Assembly: GCF_002087335.1 (NCBI RefSeq)
Contig: NZ_MWVJ01000070.1
Span: 1-41,715 of the forward strand
DNA length: 41,715 nt
Direction: 5' to 3'
Origin: Pseudophaeobacter leonis
GTDB lineage: Bacteria; Pseudomonadota; Alphaproteobacteria; Rhodobacterales; Rhodobacteraceae
This document shows, in pieces, positions 1-8,487 of the stretch (positions are counted from its first letter, which is position 1; each line of letters opens with the position of its first letter). The notes under the pieces were generated by a model, which worked only from the letters and a program-made list of their open reading frames with translations, was not told the DNA's origin and did not search any database. The translations under genes and the position numbers were made by a program.

Positions 1-410
1 CCGCGGCATCCATGTAAAAGGCTACGCCCTGAGCGACCCCGGTGATCATAGCCAGCGGGCTGACGGCGCCCGGCAGAATGCCCAGATGCTGCATCAGGCG
101 CTCGCTGGACCCAAAGCTGAGCCCGCCTGACCCGATCTCTTTGCTTAGCGCCTTGAGGTCGATGTCACGATCCTGTTCAACCGTGATCAGGTAGTTGCGC
201 TTTTTGCGATCCCGCAGATAGAGGTTCTTGATCTTCAGGCAGGTCACATCCGGCTGTGCCATCTCTCTCTCAACCTGCTTGGCCTCTTCCACCGTGCGCA
301 GGGGGCACATGGGTGAACAATGTATAGGGCAGCCCCCACTCTGTGAGCTGCGCCAAAAGCCTATCCGAGCTGATTGGCAGGGCGTCATGCGGGTTGGTAG
401 CGGCGTCCAT
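1..410 (-). pseudogene. YbaK/ProX-family prolyl-tRNA deacylase, frameshifted and cut by the window edge
   Basis: Reads leftward from ATG at 408-410 and runs off the left edge. The product resembles the trans-editing YbaK/ProX family, which hydrolyses alanine or cysteine mischarged on tRNA-Pro. Visible family landmarks are the TVEEAK segment near residue 40, KIKNLYLRDRKKRNYL, IDLKALSKEIG and LSFGSSERLM, then PGAVSPLAMI near the cut end. The frame breaks at the G5 run at 301-305: HVP must be joined to LRTVEEAK one base out of register, which removing one G would restore. Upstream of the break the gene opens normally (MDAATNPHDALPISS). It lies 192 bp downstream of the EF-G-like gene on the same strand. 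Either a real inactivating slippage or a homopolymer sequencing error. Family assignment is fairly secure; the exact tRNA substrate is not. Confidence 0.75.
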
Positions 411-602
411 CTAAGATCTCCTGCAGGGGCTGTTTCACATCCTGTGCAGATCACGCCGAATAGCCAAAAGGTGCAAGGGGCGAACCACCCCCTGACCGCA
501 AGTAGTGCGTCACATTCGCCCGCTCGCCCTGCTGCTGGGGCAAAGCCGGCTATAAAGCCCCGTATAGAGCCGGGTAACAGGGCTAGTTTTCAGGCCCAGT
601 TT

Positions 603-2545
603 TCAGGCCAGGACAAAATCGCCGCGCCGCACCTCCTCATAGTGGTCAAAGCGGGTCTCAAACCAGGCTGTGCCCCGGGTTGCCCTGGCCAGATTGTGAC
701 CCAGCTCGTCCTGAACAGCCAGCGGCAGCAGGGCTTCAAAGACATCCCAGCCCGCAGCGCCCTCTTCGGCGGAAAACCCGATAATCTGCCCCTTCAGGCC
801 ATTCACCACCGGCACCAGCCCGCCGGAAAAGATCGACGGCACATGGATCGACACCTTCATGATTGGTTGCAGTATCACCAGCCCAGCCTGACCCAGGGCC
901 TCGCGCACAGCGTTTTTTGCAGCCATCCGAAAGGCAAAAACGGAACTGTCCACCGCATGATGCTTGCCATCTTTCAGGGTCACCGCAACATCCACCACCG
1001 GGTGGCCATTGTTGCCTTCTGCCGGAGCGTCCCGCGCTCCGGCTTCGACCGCGGGGATAGAGTTCTTTGGCGCGGCACCGCCCTTGACCTGATCGCAGAA
1101 CTGCACCCCCGCGCCCCGCGCCAGGGGACTGATCTCAAGGCGCACATCGGCAAACTGACCAGCGCCGCCCGATTGTTTGCGATGTCTGTACTGGACCTCA
1201 ACGGGTTTGGTGATGGTTTCACACAGGGCGGGCGGGACGATTTCGCCAATGGCCTCAACGCCAAATTCCGTCTCAAGCGTCGCCAGGAGTCGGCGCAGAT
1301 GCAGCGGCCCCTGCAAATGCAACAAGGCCCGCCCGGAAATGGCATCCTGTTCCACACGCACCGCAGGGTCGATTTCAACCAGTCGTCCCAATGCGGCAGA
1401 AAGTCTGGCCTCATCGCGCTCATGCACCGGCATGACCAGGCGCCGGTAGGTAGACGGGCGCGGCTGCGCCCAGTCTGGCAGCGCCGTGCTGCCGTCGGCC
1501 GAATAGCAAAAACCCAGGTTCAGGTGATCAGATTTCACCGCCTTGCCCATGTCTCCGGGCAAAAGGTCGCCGCCCCTGTCGGCGCCAGCCGCACCAGTCG
1601 CGCCAGCCACCGTCCCCGTGGTAACCCCGGCAAGGCCGCCAAGAGAGCTGCCCCCAACCGGATTGCCGTTGCCAAGCGCCGCGTCAAAGAACCGAACCAG
1701 AACCGTTTTACCCAGATGTTTGACCTGATCGGCCAGACATCCCACCGCGATCACATCCCCCAGCTCTGACAGCCGCTCGCGGGTGGCCGTGACCTGAGGC
1801 ACCTCGTGGCGCAGGGATTTCATCAGGCGCAAAATACCGTTGCTGTGTTCTGCGGCGCCCAACAGTGTTGGAAAAAGATCATTATGCTGCAGCACCCGCG
1901 TGGCAATATCATAGGCCTCTGCGGCCAGAACCTGCTGGTCGGTGATCAGCTCCTCCAGCAGATGGTCGTCAAAATCCGCCAGCGCCTCAAGCATCTCGGC
2001 ACGGGCTTGCTGCTCGCGCCCCTGCATCTGCGGCGGCAGTTCAATCAGGGCCGAGGGCTGACCGGCAATGTATTTCCAGGCGCGCTCGGAAATCAGGTCC
2101 ACCGCGCCGACAATCTGCCCCTCCTCACGGATCGGCACCTGACGCAGCACGAGACTGTGGTTGGCGTAGGTCTGTAGCGCGGCGACGATATCTGCGACCC
2201 GGCCGCGGGCCTGATCAATCCGGTTGATAAAAAGAATGACAGGTATACCCGCCTCTTCAAGGGTGCGCAGATAGGGCGCGGCCAGCACGGCAGCCTCGGC
2301 ATCGGCCGGCACACAAAGCACCGCCGCATCGCTGGCCGCCAGCGCCGGCCCCGCCTGCGCCAGGTTTTCCGCCCCGCCCGCGACATCTATGGCGGCCCAG
2401 TCCTCTCCCATAAACGAAAAGGGCTGCGGGCTGCAACCGCTGCCGTCTCCTGCCGTTGCCCCATGGACCCGTCGAGGCCTGCCAGAGCCCTTGCAAGGGT
2501 CGTTTTGCCGGATTGCGACGGTCCTAAAATTGTAAATACGCGCAT
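603..2545 (-). pseudogene. EF-G-like translational GTPase paralogue, frameshifted near the N-terminus
   Basis: About 647 residues once one missing base is allowed for. The best start is ATG at 2543-2545, about 10 bases from a GGGAGG ribosome site; it opens MRVFTILGPSQSGKTTLARAL, giving a P-loop. That frame must join the main frame in the 2421-2430 GGGCTGCGGG segment, one base out of register. An alternative ATG at 2552 keeps one frame but destroys the P-loop, so it is unlikely. The body has EF-G landmarks: AVLCVPADAEAAVLAAP, an NRID guanine-specificity motif, AVDLISERAW, KHLGKTVLVR in domain 2, and the domain IV segment YRHRKQSGGAGQFADV with SGGLVPVVNG later. The G3 position reads DVAGG instead of DTPGH, so the catalytic histidine is absent. 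A Gly/Ala-rich stretch is inserted in domain 2. It resembles the divergent second EF-G of Rhodobacteraceae, not the housekeeping FusA. Role unknown. Confidence 0.8.
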
Positions 2546-2666
2546 ATCTCATGATCCTCCCTCAGCAGAATGGCGACCCGTAGACGGCGCAGGTGTGATC
2601 CACGCCGCGTGGTGATATAGCAACAGTGCGGCCTGCGTTCAGGCGCGTCGGCGCAACCCTGATTGG

Positions 2667-2712
2667 CCTGATGCAGCTGTCCTGATGCAGCTGGCCTGTT
2701 CTATGCAGCTGG
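2667..2712. repeat. 14-bp tandem repeat, CCTGATGCAGCTG(T/G)
   Basis: Two near-identical 14-bp units at 2667-2680 and 2681-2694, differing only in the last base, followed by an expanded 18-bp version at 2695-2712 and a partial CCTGAT. Seen directly in the sequence. Function unknown. Confidence 0.75.
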
Positions 2713-2759
2713 CCTGATCTATAGAGGTGCCTCAAGACGTGAGACCCCTATGACGCTGG

Positions 2760-2815
2760 CCAGTCTCTGCTTAGTCGCCAGTCTCTGCCTGATCGTCCAG
2801 TCTCTGCCTGATCAT
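2760..2815. repeat. 18-19 bp tandem repeat beginning CCAGTCTCTGC
   Basis: Three successive units start at 2760, 2778 and 2797. All share CCAGTCTCTGC; the second and third also share CTGATC. It lies about 50 bp from the 14-bp repeat in the same gap. Seen directly; function unknown. Confidence 0.75.
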
Positions 2816-3157
2816 CGCCATCCGCGCCATTTGCTGTCAAGCGACGCTGCGGCCAGCGCCCGTCAAAGGCGCGATAATTACGCAAAGCCCGCGCCGCATA
2901 GCGCCTTTGCCGCCTTCCACCGTTGACTCCCCCGGCCAATCGGCGTAACGCAACACCAACATCCGGAAGCCGTCTTATGTCTTCCGGTCCCTGGCCTGTC
3001 AGGGATCGCCCTCCACCAGCGTGTTACGCCCGTGGGGGCAATTCTGTATGGATTGCCTCGCGCCTGACACAACGACACGAGGGCACTTGCGCATGGGCGT
3101 CCCGCTCACCAGTTTGGGGATGTCTGAATTTGAAGTCGGCGAAGGAGGCCGTGAGCC

Positions 3158-4687
3158 ATGTTTGAAAATCTATCCGAACGGCTTTCCGGAGTCTTTGACC
3201 GGCTGACCAAACAGGGTGCGCTCTCTGAAGAAGACGTCAAAACAGCCCTGCGTGAAGTGCGTGTTGCCCTGCTGGAGGCCGATGTCTCGCTGCCGGTGGC
3301 GCGCGATTTTGTCAAAAAGGTTCAGGAACAGGCCACCGGTCAGTCAGTGACCAAATCGGTCACACCCGGCCAGCAGGTTGTCAAAATTGTCCATGACGCA
3401 CTGGTGGACGTGCTGCGCGGCAATGAGGACCTCGGCACGCTGAAGATCGACAGCCCGCCCGCCCCGATCCTGATGGTGGGTCTGCAGGGCTCTGGTAAAA
3501 CCACCACAACCGGTAAGCTGGCGAAACGTCTGAAGGAAAAAGACGGCAAACGCGTGCTGATGGCCTCGCTTGACGTCTACCGCCCGGCGGCGATGGAGCA
3601 GCTGGCGGTGCTTGGGGCCCAGATTGGCGTCGACACCCTGCCGATTGTTGCCGGTCAGAAACCCGTGGATATCGCCAAACGCGCCAAACAGCAGGCTGCT
3701 CTTGGCGGCTATGACGTCTATATGCTCGACACCGCCGGCCGGTTGCAGATCGACGAAATCCTGATGCAGGAAGTCGAAGACGTGCGCGATGTGGTCTCGC
3801 CCCGCGAAACCCTGCTGGTGGTTGATGGCCTGACCGGTCAGGTCGCGGTTGAGGTCGCCGAAGAATTTGACGCCAAGATCGGCATCTCCGGCGTGGTGCT
3901 CACCCGGATGGATGGCGACGGCCGTGGCGGTGCAGCCCTGTCCATGCGGGCCGTCACCGGCAAGCCGATCCGCTTTGTTGGTCTTGGCGAAAAGATGGAC
4001 GCCATCGAGACCTTCGAGCCCGAGCGCGTCGCAGGCCGCATCCTTGGCATGGGCGACATTGTTGCGCTGGTAGAAAAGGCCCAGGAAACCATCGAGGCCG
4101 AACAGGCCGAGCGCATGATGAAGCGCATGATGAAGGGTCATTTCAATATGAATGACCTGAAACTGCAGCTGGAGCAGATGCTGCAGATGGGCGGCATGGA
4201 AGGCATGATGTCGATGATGCCCGGCATGAATAAAATGGCCAAACAGGTGCAGGAATCGGGCATGGACGACAAGGTGCTCAAGCGCCAGATCGCCATGATC
4301 CAGTCGATGACCAAGAAAGAGCGCGCCAACCCAGGCCTGCTGCAGGCCAGCCGCAAGAAACGCATCGTGGCCGGCGCCGGCATGCAGGTCTCTGATCTGA
4401 ACAAGCTTTTGAAAATGCACCGGCAGATGTCGGACATGATGAAGAAGATCGGCAAGATGGGCAAAGGCAAGATGCTGAAAGAAGCCATGAAAGGCATGCT
4501 TGGCAAAGGCGGCGGCATGGGAGACATGGCGGGCATGGATCCCAGCCAGATGGACCCCAAAGCGCTGGAAGCGGCCGCAAAGGCCATGGGCCAGGCCAAA
4601 GGCATGCCCGGCGGTCTGCCCGGTCTTGGCGGCATGGGTGGCATGGGTCTGCCCGGCGGCCTCTCTGGTTTTGGCAAAAAGAAGTAA
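3158..4687 (+). CDS. ffh: Signal recognition particle GTPase Ffh (SRP54)
   Basis: Binds 4.5S RNA and the signal sequences of nascent membrane proteins and docks with FtsY at the inner membrane. The 509-residue product has the NG domain with the G1 loop GLQGSGKTTTTGK at about 108-120, DTAGR near 190 and TRMDGDGRGG near 247, then a methionine-rich M domain from about 320 (repeated MMKRMMKGHF, MMSMMPGMNKM), which is diagnostic of Ffh. The C-terminus is Gly/Met-rich. Start ATG 3158 follows GAAGGAGG at good spacing. Intact, full family length. The three GNAT genes follow immediately, the first starting 1 bp after the ffh stop, so ffh probably heads an operon reaching at least rpsP. Confidence 0.98.
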   Translation: MFENLSERLSGVFDRLTKQGALSEEDVKTALREVRVALLEADVSLPVARDFVKKVQEQATGQSVTKSVTPGQQVVKIVHDALVDVLRGNEDLGTLKIDSPPAPILMVGLQGSGKTTTTGKLAKRLKEKDGKRVLMASLDVYRPAAMEQLAVLGAQIGVDTLPIVAGQKPVDIAKRAKQQAALGGYDVYMLDTAGRLQIDEILMQEVEDVRDVVSPRETLLVVDGLTGQVAVEVAEEFDAKIGISGVVLTRMDGDGRGGAALSMRAVTGKPIRFVGLGEKMDAIETFEPERVAGRILGMGDIVALVEKAQETIEAEQAERMMKRMMKGHFNMNDLKLQLEQMLQMGGMEGMMSMMPGMNKMAKQVQESGMDDKVLKRQIAMIQSMTKKERANPGLLQASRKKRIVAGAGMQVSDLNKLLKMHRQMSDMMKKIGKMGKGKMLKEAMKGMLGKGGGMGDMAGMDPSQMDPKALEAAAKAMGQAKGMPGGLPGLGGMGGMGLPGGLSGFGKKK

Positions 4688-4688
4688 C

Positions 4689-5232
4689 ATGACCCAGGTC
4701 CCCACCATAGAAACGCAGCGCCTCGTGATGCGCGCGCCTATGCTCGAAGATTTCGAGCCGCTCTGCGCCTTCTATGCCTCTGCGCGCGCTGAATTTGTCG
4801 GCGGGAAAATGGAGCCCGAGCAGGTCTGGCGGCATCTCGCGGTTGAGATCGGCCATTGGCAGATGCTCGGTTATGGACGCTGGACGCTTGAGGAAAAAGA
4901 AACTGGCAAAGCAGCCGGCATCATTGGCTTGTGGAACCCCGAGGGCTGGCCCGAGCCGGAAATCGGCTGGGGCCTGTTTTAAGGCGTTTGGCGGCAAGGG
5001 CTACGCCACCGAGGCCGCAACAGCGGCGCGCGCCTATGCCTATGAGGCCCTGGGCTGGAAAACCGCGATCAGCCTGGTCGCGCCTGAAAATCACGCCTCG
5101 CGCAGCGTGGCACAGCGCCTTGGCGCCACCCGTGATGGTGATTTTACCCATCCCCGGCTCGGTTCTTTGGAGATCTGGCGTCATATCGGCGCGGATGATC
5201 TGACATCCGGCGGACTGGAGGGCTACGCATGA
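4689..5232 (+). pseudogene. GNAT acetyltransferase (RimJ/RimL-like), paralogue 1, frameshifted
   Basis: Opens MTQVPTIETQRLVMRAP, typical of RimJ/RimL-type N-acetyltransferases. The frame ends at TAA 4980-4982 after EIGWGLF, but the missing half continues one base away as KAFGGKGYATEAATAARAYA and ends at 5232. The T4 run at 4977-4980 explains this: one T fewer gives a continuous protein of about 180 residues. The lost part carries the acetyl-CoA-binding loop (GKGYATEA), so the truncated form should be inactive. Starts 1 bp after ffh; its restored stop overlaps the start of paralogue 2 by ATGA. Substrate unknown. Confidence 0.85.
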
Positions 5233-5756
5233 GCGCGATGACCCTGCCTATTCCGGTGCTCGACACCCCCCGCCTGACCCTGCGCGCACCACTGCTGGGC
5301 GACCTCAAAGCCATGGGTGCGTTTTTCGAGACCTAGCGCAGCCCCATCGTTGGCGGCCCCCGCGATGCCATGGGCAGCTACACCTCGCTGGTCTCGCGTT
5401 TGGGGCATTGGGTGCTGAACGGCTATGGCCTGTGGCATATCGTCGAAAAGACCTCGGGGGCCTTCATCGGCTGGACCGGCGTCATTTTTGCCCCCGCTTG
5501 GTCGGAACCGGAGCTGGGCTGGAGCCTCTTTGCGGATGCCGAGGGCAAGGGCTACGCCTTTGAGGCCGCCACTGCCGCGCGCCGCTATGCCGCCAGCCAT
5601 CAGAACCTGAACGGCGTGATCAGTTATATCGCCTGCGAAAACGCCCGTTCGCTGGCACTGGCCGCACGGCTTGGGGCGCATTTTGAGCGCGACTCGGACC
5701 TGTTGGGCAAGCCCTGCCAGATCTGGCGCCATCCGAAACTGGAGGTTTCAGCATGA
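5229..5756 (+). pseudogene. GNAT acetyltransferase, paralogue 2, interrupted by in-frame TAG
   Basis: ATG 5229 overlaps the previous gene's stop (ATGA). The frame reads MSAMTLPIPVLDTPRLTLRAP, then stops at TAG 5334-5336 (codon 36) and continues without a shift as RSPIVGGPRDAMGS to 5756. The aligned position in paralogue 3 is part of SSYRARFMGGP, so a sense codon (GAG to TAG is one change) is expected. The rest contains the acetyl-CoA loop GKGYAFEAATAARRY and a conserved C-terminus (LGAHFERDSDLLGK). Without the stop it would be 175 residues. Reinitiation at the ATG near 5370 would lose the N-terminal strand. Its stop overlaps the start of paralogue 3 (ATGA). Confidence 0.85.
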
Positions 5757-6355
5757 GCCGGAGCATTCCTGTCATCGAGACCAAGCGCCTGATCCTGCGC
5801 GGCCCCGAAGCCAAGGACTATCCCGATTTTGAGGCGACGTTCTCCTCGTACCGGGCGCGGTTCATGGGTGGTCCGCTGAACACCTATGAGGCCTGGATGC
5901 TTTATGCGGCCGAAATCGGCCACTGGCAGATCCACGGCTTTGGCATGTGGATGATCCACGACAAGGTGACGGATGAGACCTACGGCATGGCCGGCGGCTG
6001 GATGCCCGCAGGCTGGCCCGAGCGTGAGATCGCCTGGATCATCTGGCCCGACGCGGCAGGCCGGGGCTACGCGCTGGAAGCCACCAATGCTGCCCGCAGC
6101 TATTTCTATGACACCGCGGGTTGGGAGACGGCTGTCAGCTATCTCGACCCAAAGAACCTTGATTCGATCCGTCTGGCCGAACGCCTTGGCGCCACCAAGG
6201 ACCACGAGGCTGCCACCATTGATGGCAATGACGCGGTCTACCGGCACCCCTCGCCTGCGGCGCTGCGGGGCAGCCAGATCGCGCATGGCATCGAGATGGA
6301 AATCAGCCACTACGCTGATCCGCTGTTCAAACCAAAAGGATGGGCCCTTGACTGA
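5753..6355 (+). CDS. GNAT acetyltransferase, paralogue 3 (intact)
   Basis: A 200-residue GNAT protein with IETKRLILRGPE at the N-terminus, EIAWIIWPDAAGRGYALEAT spanning the acetyl-CoA-binding region, and SYLDPKNLDSIRLAERLGA, the usual late beta-alpha element. It is the only one of three tandem paralogues that is open throughout. The start ATG 5753 overlaps the preceding stop by ATGA, implying translational coupling; the end overlaps the chorismate mutase start by 8 bases. Substrate not deducible; RimJ/RimL relatives modify ribosomal-protein N-termini or small amines, and location next to rpsP makes a ribosomal target conceivable but unproven. Confidence 0.9.
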   Translation: MSRSIPVIETKRLILRGPEAKDYPDFEATFSSYRARFMGGPLNTYEAWMLYAAEIGHWQIHGFGMWMIHDKVTDETYGMAGGWMPAGWPEREIAWIIWPDAAGRGYALEATNAARSYFYDTAGWETAVSYLDPKNLDSIRLAERLGATKDHEAATIDGNDAVYRHPSPAALRGSQIAHGIEMEISHYADPLFKPKGWALD

Positions 6356-6674
6356 CACCGTAAACCCACCCAAGGACGGCCTCGACGATGTGGCCCGCGC
6401 CGCAGAGATCCTGATGGGTCACCGCGAGAGCATCGACCGGCTCGACGCCATCCTCGTCTATACCTTAGGCGAGCGCTTTAAACACACACAGGCCGTTGGT
6501 CAGCTGAAAGCTGAACATGACCTGCCGCCCTCGGATCCAACCCGGGAAGGCGCGCAGATCGCACGGCTCGAAGATTTGGCGAAACGGGCCAACCTGGACC
6601 CCGATTTTGCCAAGGCTTTCCTGAATTTCATCATTCAGGAAGTCATCAGACACCATAAGAAACACCAGGAATAA
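6348..6674 (+). CDS. Chorismate mutase (AroQ class)
   Basis: A 108-residue all-helical chorismate mutase, which would convert chorismate to prephenate for phenylalanine and tyrosine synthesis. The signature is the helix HRESIDRLDAILVYTLGERFKH, then KAEHDLPPSDPTREGAQIARL and a final helix FAKAFLNFIIQEVIRHHKK. The start is taken as TTG 6348, because AAGGA lies 7 bases upstream and the open frame has no ATG before the conserved MGHRES. It overlaps the acetyltransferase stop. The same acetyltransferase - chorismate mutase - rpsP order is common in Rhodobacteraceae. Confidence 0.88.
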   Translation: MTDTVNPPKDGLDDVARAAEILMGHRESIDRLDAILVYTLGERFKHTQAVGQLKAEHDLPPSDPTREGAQIARLEDLAKRANLDPDFAKAFLNFIIQEVIRHHKKHQE

Positions 6675-6715
6675 CAGGGATATCCCTGTAAACGCCATCA
6701 AAGGAGACTACACTC

Positions 6716-7072
6716 ATGGCTATCAAACTTCGTCTGGCCCGTGGCGGCTCGAAAAAACGCCCCTTCTACCGCATTGTGGCTGCTGACAGCCGCATGCCAC
6801 GTGACGGCCGTTTTGTTGAAAAGCTCGGCACCTACAACCCGCTGCTGCCCAAAGACAGCGAAGAGCGCGTGAAAATGGACATGGAGCGCGTTCAGTACTG
6901 GCTCGGCCAGGGCGCACAGGTCACCGACCGTATCGCCCGTATGCTCGAAGCAGCAGGCGTCCGTGAAAAGACCGACCGCTCCAACCCTAAAAAGGGTACT
7001 CCCGGTAAAAAAGCCGTGGCACGCGCTGAAGAAAAAGCAGCCAAGGCTGCGGCACCTGCCGACGCGGAATAA
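6716..7072 (+). CDS. rpsP: Ribosomal protein bS16
   Basis: 118 residues, starting [21 protein letters not shown], the signature N-terminus of bS16, a small-subunit assembly protein. [15 protein letters not shown] also matches. The C-terminal tail is the Lys/Ala-rich extension usual in alphaproteobacteria. A strong AAAGGAG site precedes ATG 6716. It starts the conserved rpsP-rimM-trmD-rplS block, here interrupted by bluB and a small membrane-protein gene. Intact. Confidence 0.98.
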   Translation: MAIKLRLARGGSKKRPFYRIVAADSRMPRDGRFVEKLGTYNPLLPKDSEERVKMDMERVQYWLGQGAQVTDRIARMLEAAGVREKTDRSNPKKGTPGKKAVARAEEKAAKAAAPADAE

Positions 7073-7076
7073 GAGC

Positions 7077-7754
7077 ATGGGGTCGCGGGACCTGCCCCTC
7101 ACGGGGCCCGAGGGAGAGGCCTGTACTGGCGCTTTTCCCGACGCGTTCCGCGCCCAGCTTAACCAACTCATGCGGCAGCGACGCGATGTGCGCCGCTTCC
7201 GCAGGGATCCGGTTGATGAGGCAGTGCTCGCGCGCTGCCTCACGGCCATCCGGCTGGCCCCCTCGGTGGGGTTAAGCGAACCCTGGCGCCTGTTGCGCAT
7301 CACCAGCGATGCTGCCCGCGCGGCCGCCCTGAAGAATTTTGAAAAAGCCAATGCCGAGGCCCTGGCCGGGTATTCTGGCGCGCAGGCCAGTCTCTACGCA
7401 GGCCTAAAGCTGTCGGGCATGCGCGACGCCCCGGTGCAGCTGGCGATCTATTGCGATGACGAAACCGCCCAGGGCCACGGGCTTGGCGCGGCCACCATGC
7501 CCGAGATGCGGCGCTACTCCGTCGTCTCTGCTGTCACCCTGTTCTGGCTGGCCTTACGGGCCGAGGGGCTGGGTCTTGGCTGGGTCTCGGTGCTGGACCC
7601 GGCGCAGTTGAACCGGGATTTGCAGGTGCCTGCCGGCTGGCATTTGGTCGGCTATTTCTGCATTGGTCATCCCGAAGAGCTCTCGGACAGTCCCGAGCTG
7701 GAGCGCAAGGGCTGGGAAAATCGCCAGGACAGCCTGAAGATAGAGACACGCTAG
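7077..7754 (+). CDS. bluB: 5,6-dimethylbenzimidazole synthase BluB
   Basis: 225 residues of the nitroreductase-like flavin destructase that cleaves FMNH2 with oxygen to make 5,6-dimethylbenzimidazole, the lower ligand of cobalamin. Landmarks are RRDVRRFRRDPVDE, LAPSVGLSEPWRL, the APVQLAIYCD segment, TMPEMRRYSVV and LGLGWVSVLDP. The ATG at 7077 is 4 bases after the rpsP stop; the longer reading into rpsP is rejected because it overlaps it completely. The presence of this gene implies aerobic B12 synthesis. It separates rpsP from rimM, which are usually adjacent outside this group. Confidence 0.93.
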   Translation: MGSRDLPLTGPEGEACTGAFPDAFRAQLNQLMRQRRDVRRFRRDPVDEAVLARCLTAIRLAPSVGLSEPWRLLRITSDAARAAALKNFEKANAEALAGYSGAQASLYAGLKLSGMRDAPVQLAIYCDDETAQGHGLGAATMPEMRRYSVVSAVTLFWLALRAEGLGLGWVSVLDPAQLNRDLQVPAGWHLVGYFCIGHPEELSDSPELERKGWENRQDSLKIETR

Positions 7755-7758
7755 GTAC

Positions 7759-7898
7759 ATGGGGGGCTTGATCCGTCTTGTATTTTTTGTTGGGATCGCC
7801 TTATCTCGGGCATTCTGTTTGAGCGCAGCCATCAAAAGGACCTATGCGCATTATCTGGCGGCCAATGGATGCGCGCCGGGTTCTGTGCCGGAGAGTGA
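7759..7898 (+). pseudogene. Small single-pass membrane protein, frameshifted
   Basis: ATG 7759 opens a hydrophobic helix (MGGLIRLVFFVGIALS) and the GGG run at 7808-7810 then breaks the frame. One base away the reading continues GILFERSHQKDLCALSGGQW, then MRAGFCAGE, stopping at 7898. This resembles small Rhodobacteraceae proteins with one transmembrane segment, a FERS motif and two cysteines in a short exported tail; allowing one missing base gives 46 residues. Too short for most gene callers. It sits between bluB and rimM. Function unknown. The family resemblance is from memory and rests on a short motif. Confidence 0.55.
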
Positions 7899-7906
7899 AC
7901 CCATGA

Positions 7907-8431
7907 GTGCCCACCCAGACGCCCCCTGAGAATGATCTGATCTGTGTCGGAGCAATTGCCGGATCTTATGGCATACGCGGTGAAGTCCGCCTCAAGAGTT
8001 TTTGCGCCCAGCCCGAAGAGATCGAGGCCTACTCCCCGCTCACCAATGAAGACGGCAGCCAAAGCTACAGCCTGACCCTGAACCGTGCGGTCAAAGGCGG
8101 CTATAGCGGTCATATCGACGGCATCGAGACCAAGGAACAGGCCGATGCCCTGAAGGGTTTGCGCCTGTTCACCTCGCGCGACCGGCTGCCCTCGCTGCCC
8201 AGCGACGAGTATTACCATGCCGACCTGATCGGGGTGCAGGTCTATGACACCGGCGGTGCCTTGCTGGGTGTGGTAAAGTCGGTGCAGAACCATGGCGCCA
8301 GCGATCTGTTGGAACTGCAGGGCGAAGGCCTCAAAGGCACCGTGTTCCTGCCCTTTACTCTGGATGTGGTGCCCACGGTGGATCTGGAGCAGCGCCGTAT
8401 TGTCGCCGACCCGCCTGAAGGCTTGTTCTAG
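7907..8431 (+). CDS. rimM: Ribosome maturation factor RimM
   Basis: Binds S19 in the 30S head and is needed for late 16S processing. The 174-residue product has the RimM opening [20 protein letters not shown], then the PRC-barrel half from [15 protein letters not shown], and ends [15 protein letters not shown]. Start uncertain: GTG 7907 is in frame, about 11 bases from GGAGAG. An ATG at 7903 is better spaced, but its frame stops after MSAHPDAP. Deleting one C from the C5 run near 7922 would make that ATG read straight into rimM, so a cryptic indel is possible; the GTG makes the gene functional either way. Confidence 0.95.
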   Translation: MPTQTPPENDLICVGAIAGSYGIRGEVRLKSFCAQPEEIEAYSPLTNEDGSQSYSLTLNRAVKGGYSGHIDGIETKEQADALKGLRLFTSRDRLPSLPSDEYYHADLIGVQVYDTGGALLGVVKSVQNHGASDLLELQGEGLKGTVFLPFTLDVVPTVDLEQRRIVADPPEGLF

Positions 8432-8487
8432 CCCCCGCAGTGCCCTGCGCTGTTGCGCCCTCAACAGAAATTTTCTGGAAACAGTCC

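Larger units (their letters stand above)
2553..3157. other. 605-bp intergenic region upstream of ffh
   Basis: No convincing gene on either strand; short open frames here have no recognisable sequence and no good ribosome sites. The left half contains two families of short degenerate tandem repeats (listed separately). The right end carries the ffh ribosome site GAAGGAGG. Any ffh promoter must be in the last few hundred bases, but I cannot place it confidently. Confidence 0.6.

Noticed and set aside
228..1769. 513-residue plus-strand open frame over the EF-G-like gene
   Set aside because: Composition is Arg/Gln/His-rich and overlaps a gene with clear EF-G motifs on the other strand.
3344..4708. 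454-residue open frame antisense to ffh
   Set aside because: His/Ala/Leu-rich mirror of the methionine-rich M domain; no family resemblance.
4970..4990. Programmed frameshift in GNAT1 (TTTTAAG)
   Set aside because: The slippery-looking run lacks a supporting structure I can see, the gene has no reason for recoding, and many other genes here have unrelated single-base lesions.
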